DNA from: Fidelibacterota bacterium
Lineage (GTDB): Bacteria; Fidelibacterota; UBA2242
Direction: 5' to 3'
NCBI GenBank assembly: GCA_011046365.1
Contig: DSAS01000048.1
Location: forward strand, 1 to 43,786
Length of the DNA stretch: 43,786 nt
Part shown: piece by piece, positions 43,150 through 43,786 of the stretch
Position numbering within the stretch: the stretch's first letter is position 1
Layout: each line of letters begins with the position of its first letter
Program-made: the position numbers and the translations under genes
Notes under the pieces: generated by a model
Told to the model about the DNA's origin: nothing
Database searches by the model: none
What the model saw: the letters and a program-made list of their open reading frames with translations, nothing else

Positions 43150-43786
43150 TCACCGCTTCACACGGGCATTGCCCTCCCAGATGCTCCAGACCTGCTCTTC
43201 ATCAGCCGGCTGGGCATAGTCGGTCAGCATCGTCGTCGCCAGCACCCCGGTTGCCCATCCAAATTGCATCCACTTTTCCGGCGCCCAGCCTTTCAGAATT
43301 CCGTATAATAATCCCCCAACAAAGCCATCACCGCCGCCGATCCGGTCCAGTACAGTAACCGGTCGGGGCTCGACGACATGCCAGTTATCGCCTTCGAGCA
43401 TAATAGCACCCCAAAGGTGATGGTTGGCATCCACCACCTCACGTAACGTCGTAGCAAAGACAGTAGCGTTTTTATAGGATTTTTTCACTCGTCCGATCAT
43501 CTCTTTGAAGCCGTCAATTTTCGCTGCGAGGTCTTTCCCGCCGGCTTCCGGACCGGCAACGCCCAGACAGAGTTGAAAATCCTCCTCATTGCCGACTAAA
43601 ATATCGGAAATGCCGGCAATCTCACTGAAAATTTCCCGAAGTTCATTTTCGCGATTTTTCCAGAACGAAGCGCGGTAATTCAGATCAAAACTGATCCGAC
43701 AGTCATGTTTTTGCGCCATCCTCGCCAATTCGAGACAGAATTGCCCGGTTTCCGGCGACAGAGCAGCAATCAATCCGGACAGATGA
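43150..43786 (-). CDS. PfkB-family sugar kinase, C-terminal part (2-keto-3-deoxygluconate kinase-like)
   Basis: Ribokinase/PfkB-family kinase whose N-terminus lies beyond the window. The open frame continues past the track's TTG start as HLSGLIAALSPETG to the edge. Visible parts are the HLSG-IAAL strand, SFDLNYRASFW (typical of 2-keto-3-deoxygluconate and related sugar-acid kinases), DILVGNEEDF, and the catalytic anion-hole/base motif DRIGGGDGFVGGLLYG. Here GGGD replaces the common GAGD, with the base aspartate kept. It should phosphorylate a sugar or sugar acid in the cytoplasm. It is convergent with the calcium-loop lipoprotein gene (59 bases between stops). The substrate is a family-level guess. 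Confidence 0.8.
   Translation of the reverse strand, partial: HLSGLIAALSPETGQFCLELARMAQKHDCRISFDLNYRASFWKNRENELREIFSEIAGISDILVGNEEDFQLCLGVAGPEAGGKDLAAKIDGFKEMIGRVKKSYKNATVFATTLREVVDANHHLWGAIMLEGDNWHVVEPRPVTVLDRIGGGDGFVGGLLYGILKGWAPEKWMQFGWATGVLATTMLTDYAQPADEEQVWSIWEGNARVKR

Noticed and set aside
1-43786. CRISPR arrays, tRNA, rRNA, phage genes, replication origin
   Set aside because: No spaced direct repeats, cloverleaf genes, rRNA blocks, phage genes or iteron clusters seen on either strand.

Overview
The window looks like a chromosomal polysaccharide-utilisation region from a Gram-negative bacterium of the FCB superphylum. Six large secreted proteins end in a type IX secretion (T9SS) type A sorting domain, with a YPNPFN-like start and a hydrophobic-K/R end. 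A PorV/PorQ-family barrel and a CarboxypepD_reg/TonB-dependent receptor are also present. No SusD homologue is visible, so a classical Bacteroidota PUL is unlikely. The gene style fits lineages such as KSB1, Calditrichota or Marinimicrobia, but the phylum is my inference.

Layout. (1) 1-3.8 kb, minus strand, a decaying sugar locus: the first 34 codons of an IS110-type transposase abut an FGGY sugar kinase that stops about 100 residues early, next to a GH172 (DUF2961) gene with two in-frame stops. A consensus sigma70 promoter with LacI-type operators lies in front of GH172. (2) 4.1-9.0 kb, plus strand: a secreted clan GH-A glycosidase, a vSGLT-like sodium/sugar symporter and a GH5 endoglucanase. 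(3) 32.4-9.0 kb, minus strand: an apparent eleven-gene run of about 23 kb. It encodes a surface glycan-binding protein, TonB receptor, T9SS cargo, PorV, SurA-like foldase, a circularly permuted GH16 lichenase, a GH3, a GH16 laminarinase, a second GH3, a GH-A enzyme with an inserted CBM, and GH5-CBM6. (4) 36.5-32.6 kb, minus strand: an SGLT1-like symporter and a GH3. (5) 41-36.7 kb, minus strand: a membrane-anchored solute-binding protein, a histidine kinase and a sigma54 response regulator, with no ABC permease. (6) 41.2-43.8 kb: a GH32/GH68-like propeller enzyme, a gene relic, a calcium-loop lipoprotein and a partial PfkB kinase.

How it works together (inference). T9SS-exported GH16/GH5-type enzymes cut a beta-glucan outside the cell, most likely mixed-linkage 1,3-1,4-glucan and laminarin-like chains. 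The TonB receptor with its cargo/PorV partners takes up oligosaccharides. Periplasmic GH3, GH16 and GH5 enzymes finish hydrolysis, and the two SSS symporters import glucose. The solute-binding protein/kinase/NtrC cassette probably senses the oligosaccharide.

The main new observation is regulatory. The three transcription units of this pathway (upstream of 6336, 32355 and 36517) share a GG-N10-G element (TGGCNYGKTTTTTG). Each also has two upstream inverted repeats of form TTATYA-N3-TGATAA, with centres 22-23 bp apart, placed 72-117 bp before the promoter. This is the geometry expected for sigma54 promoters with enhancer sites for the NtrC-type regulator encoded here.
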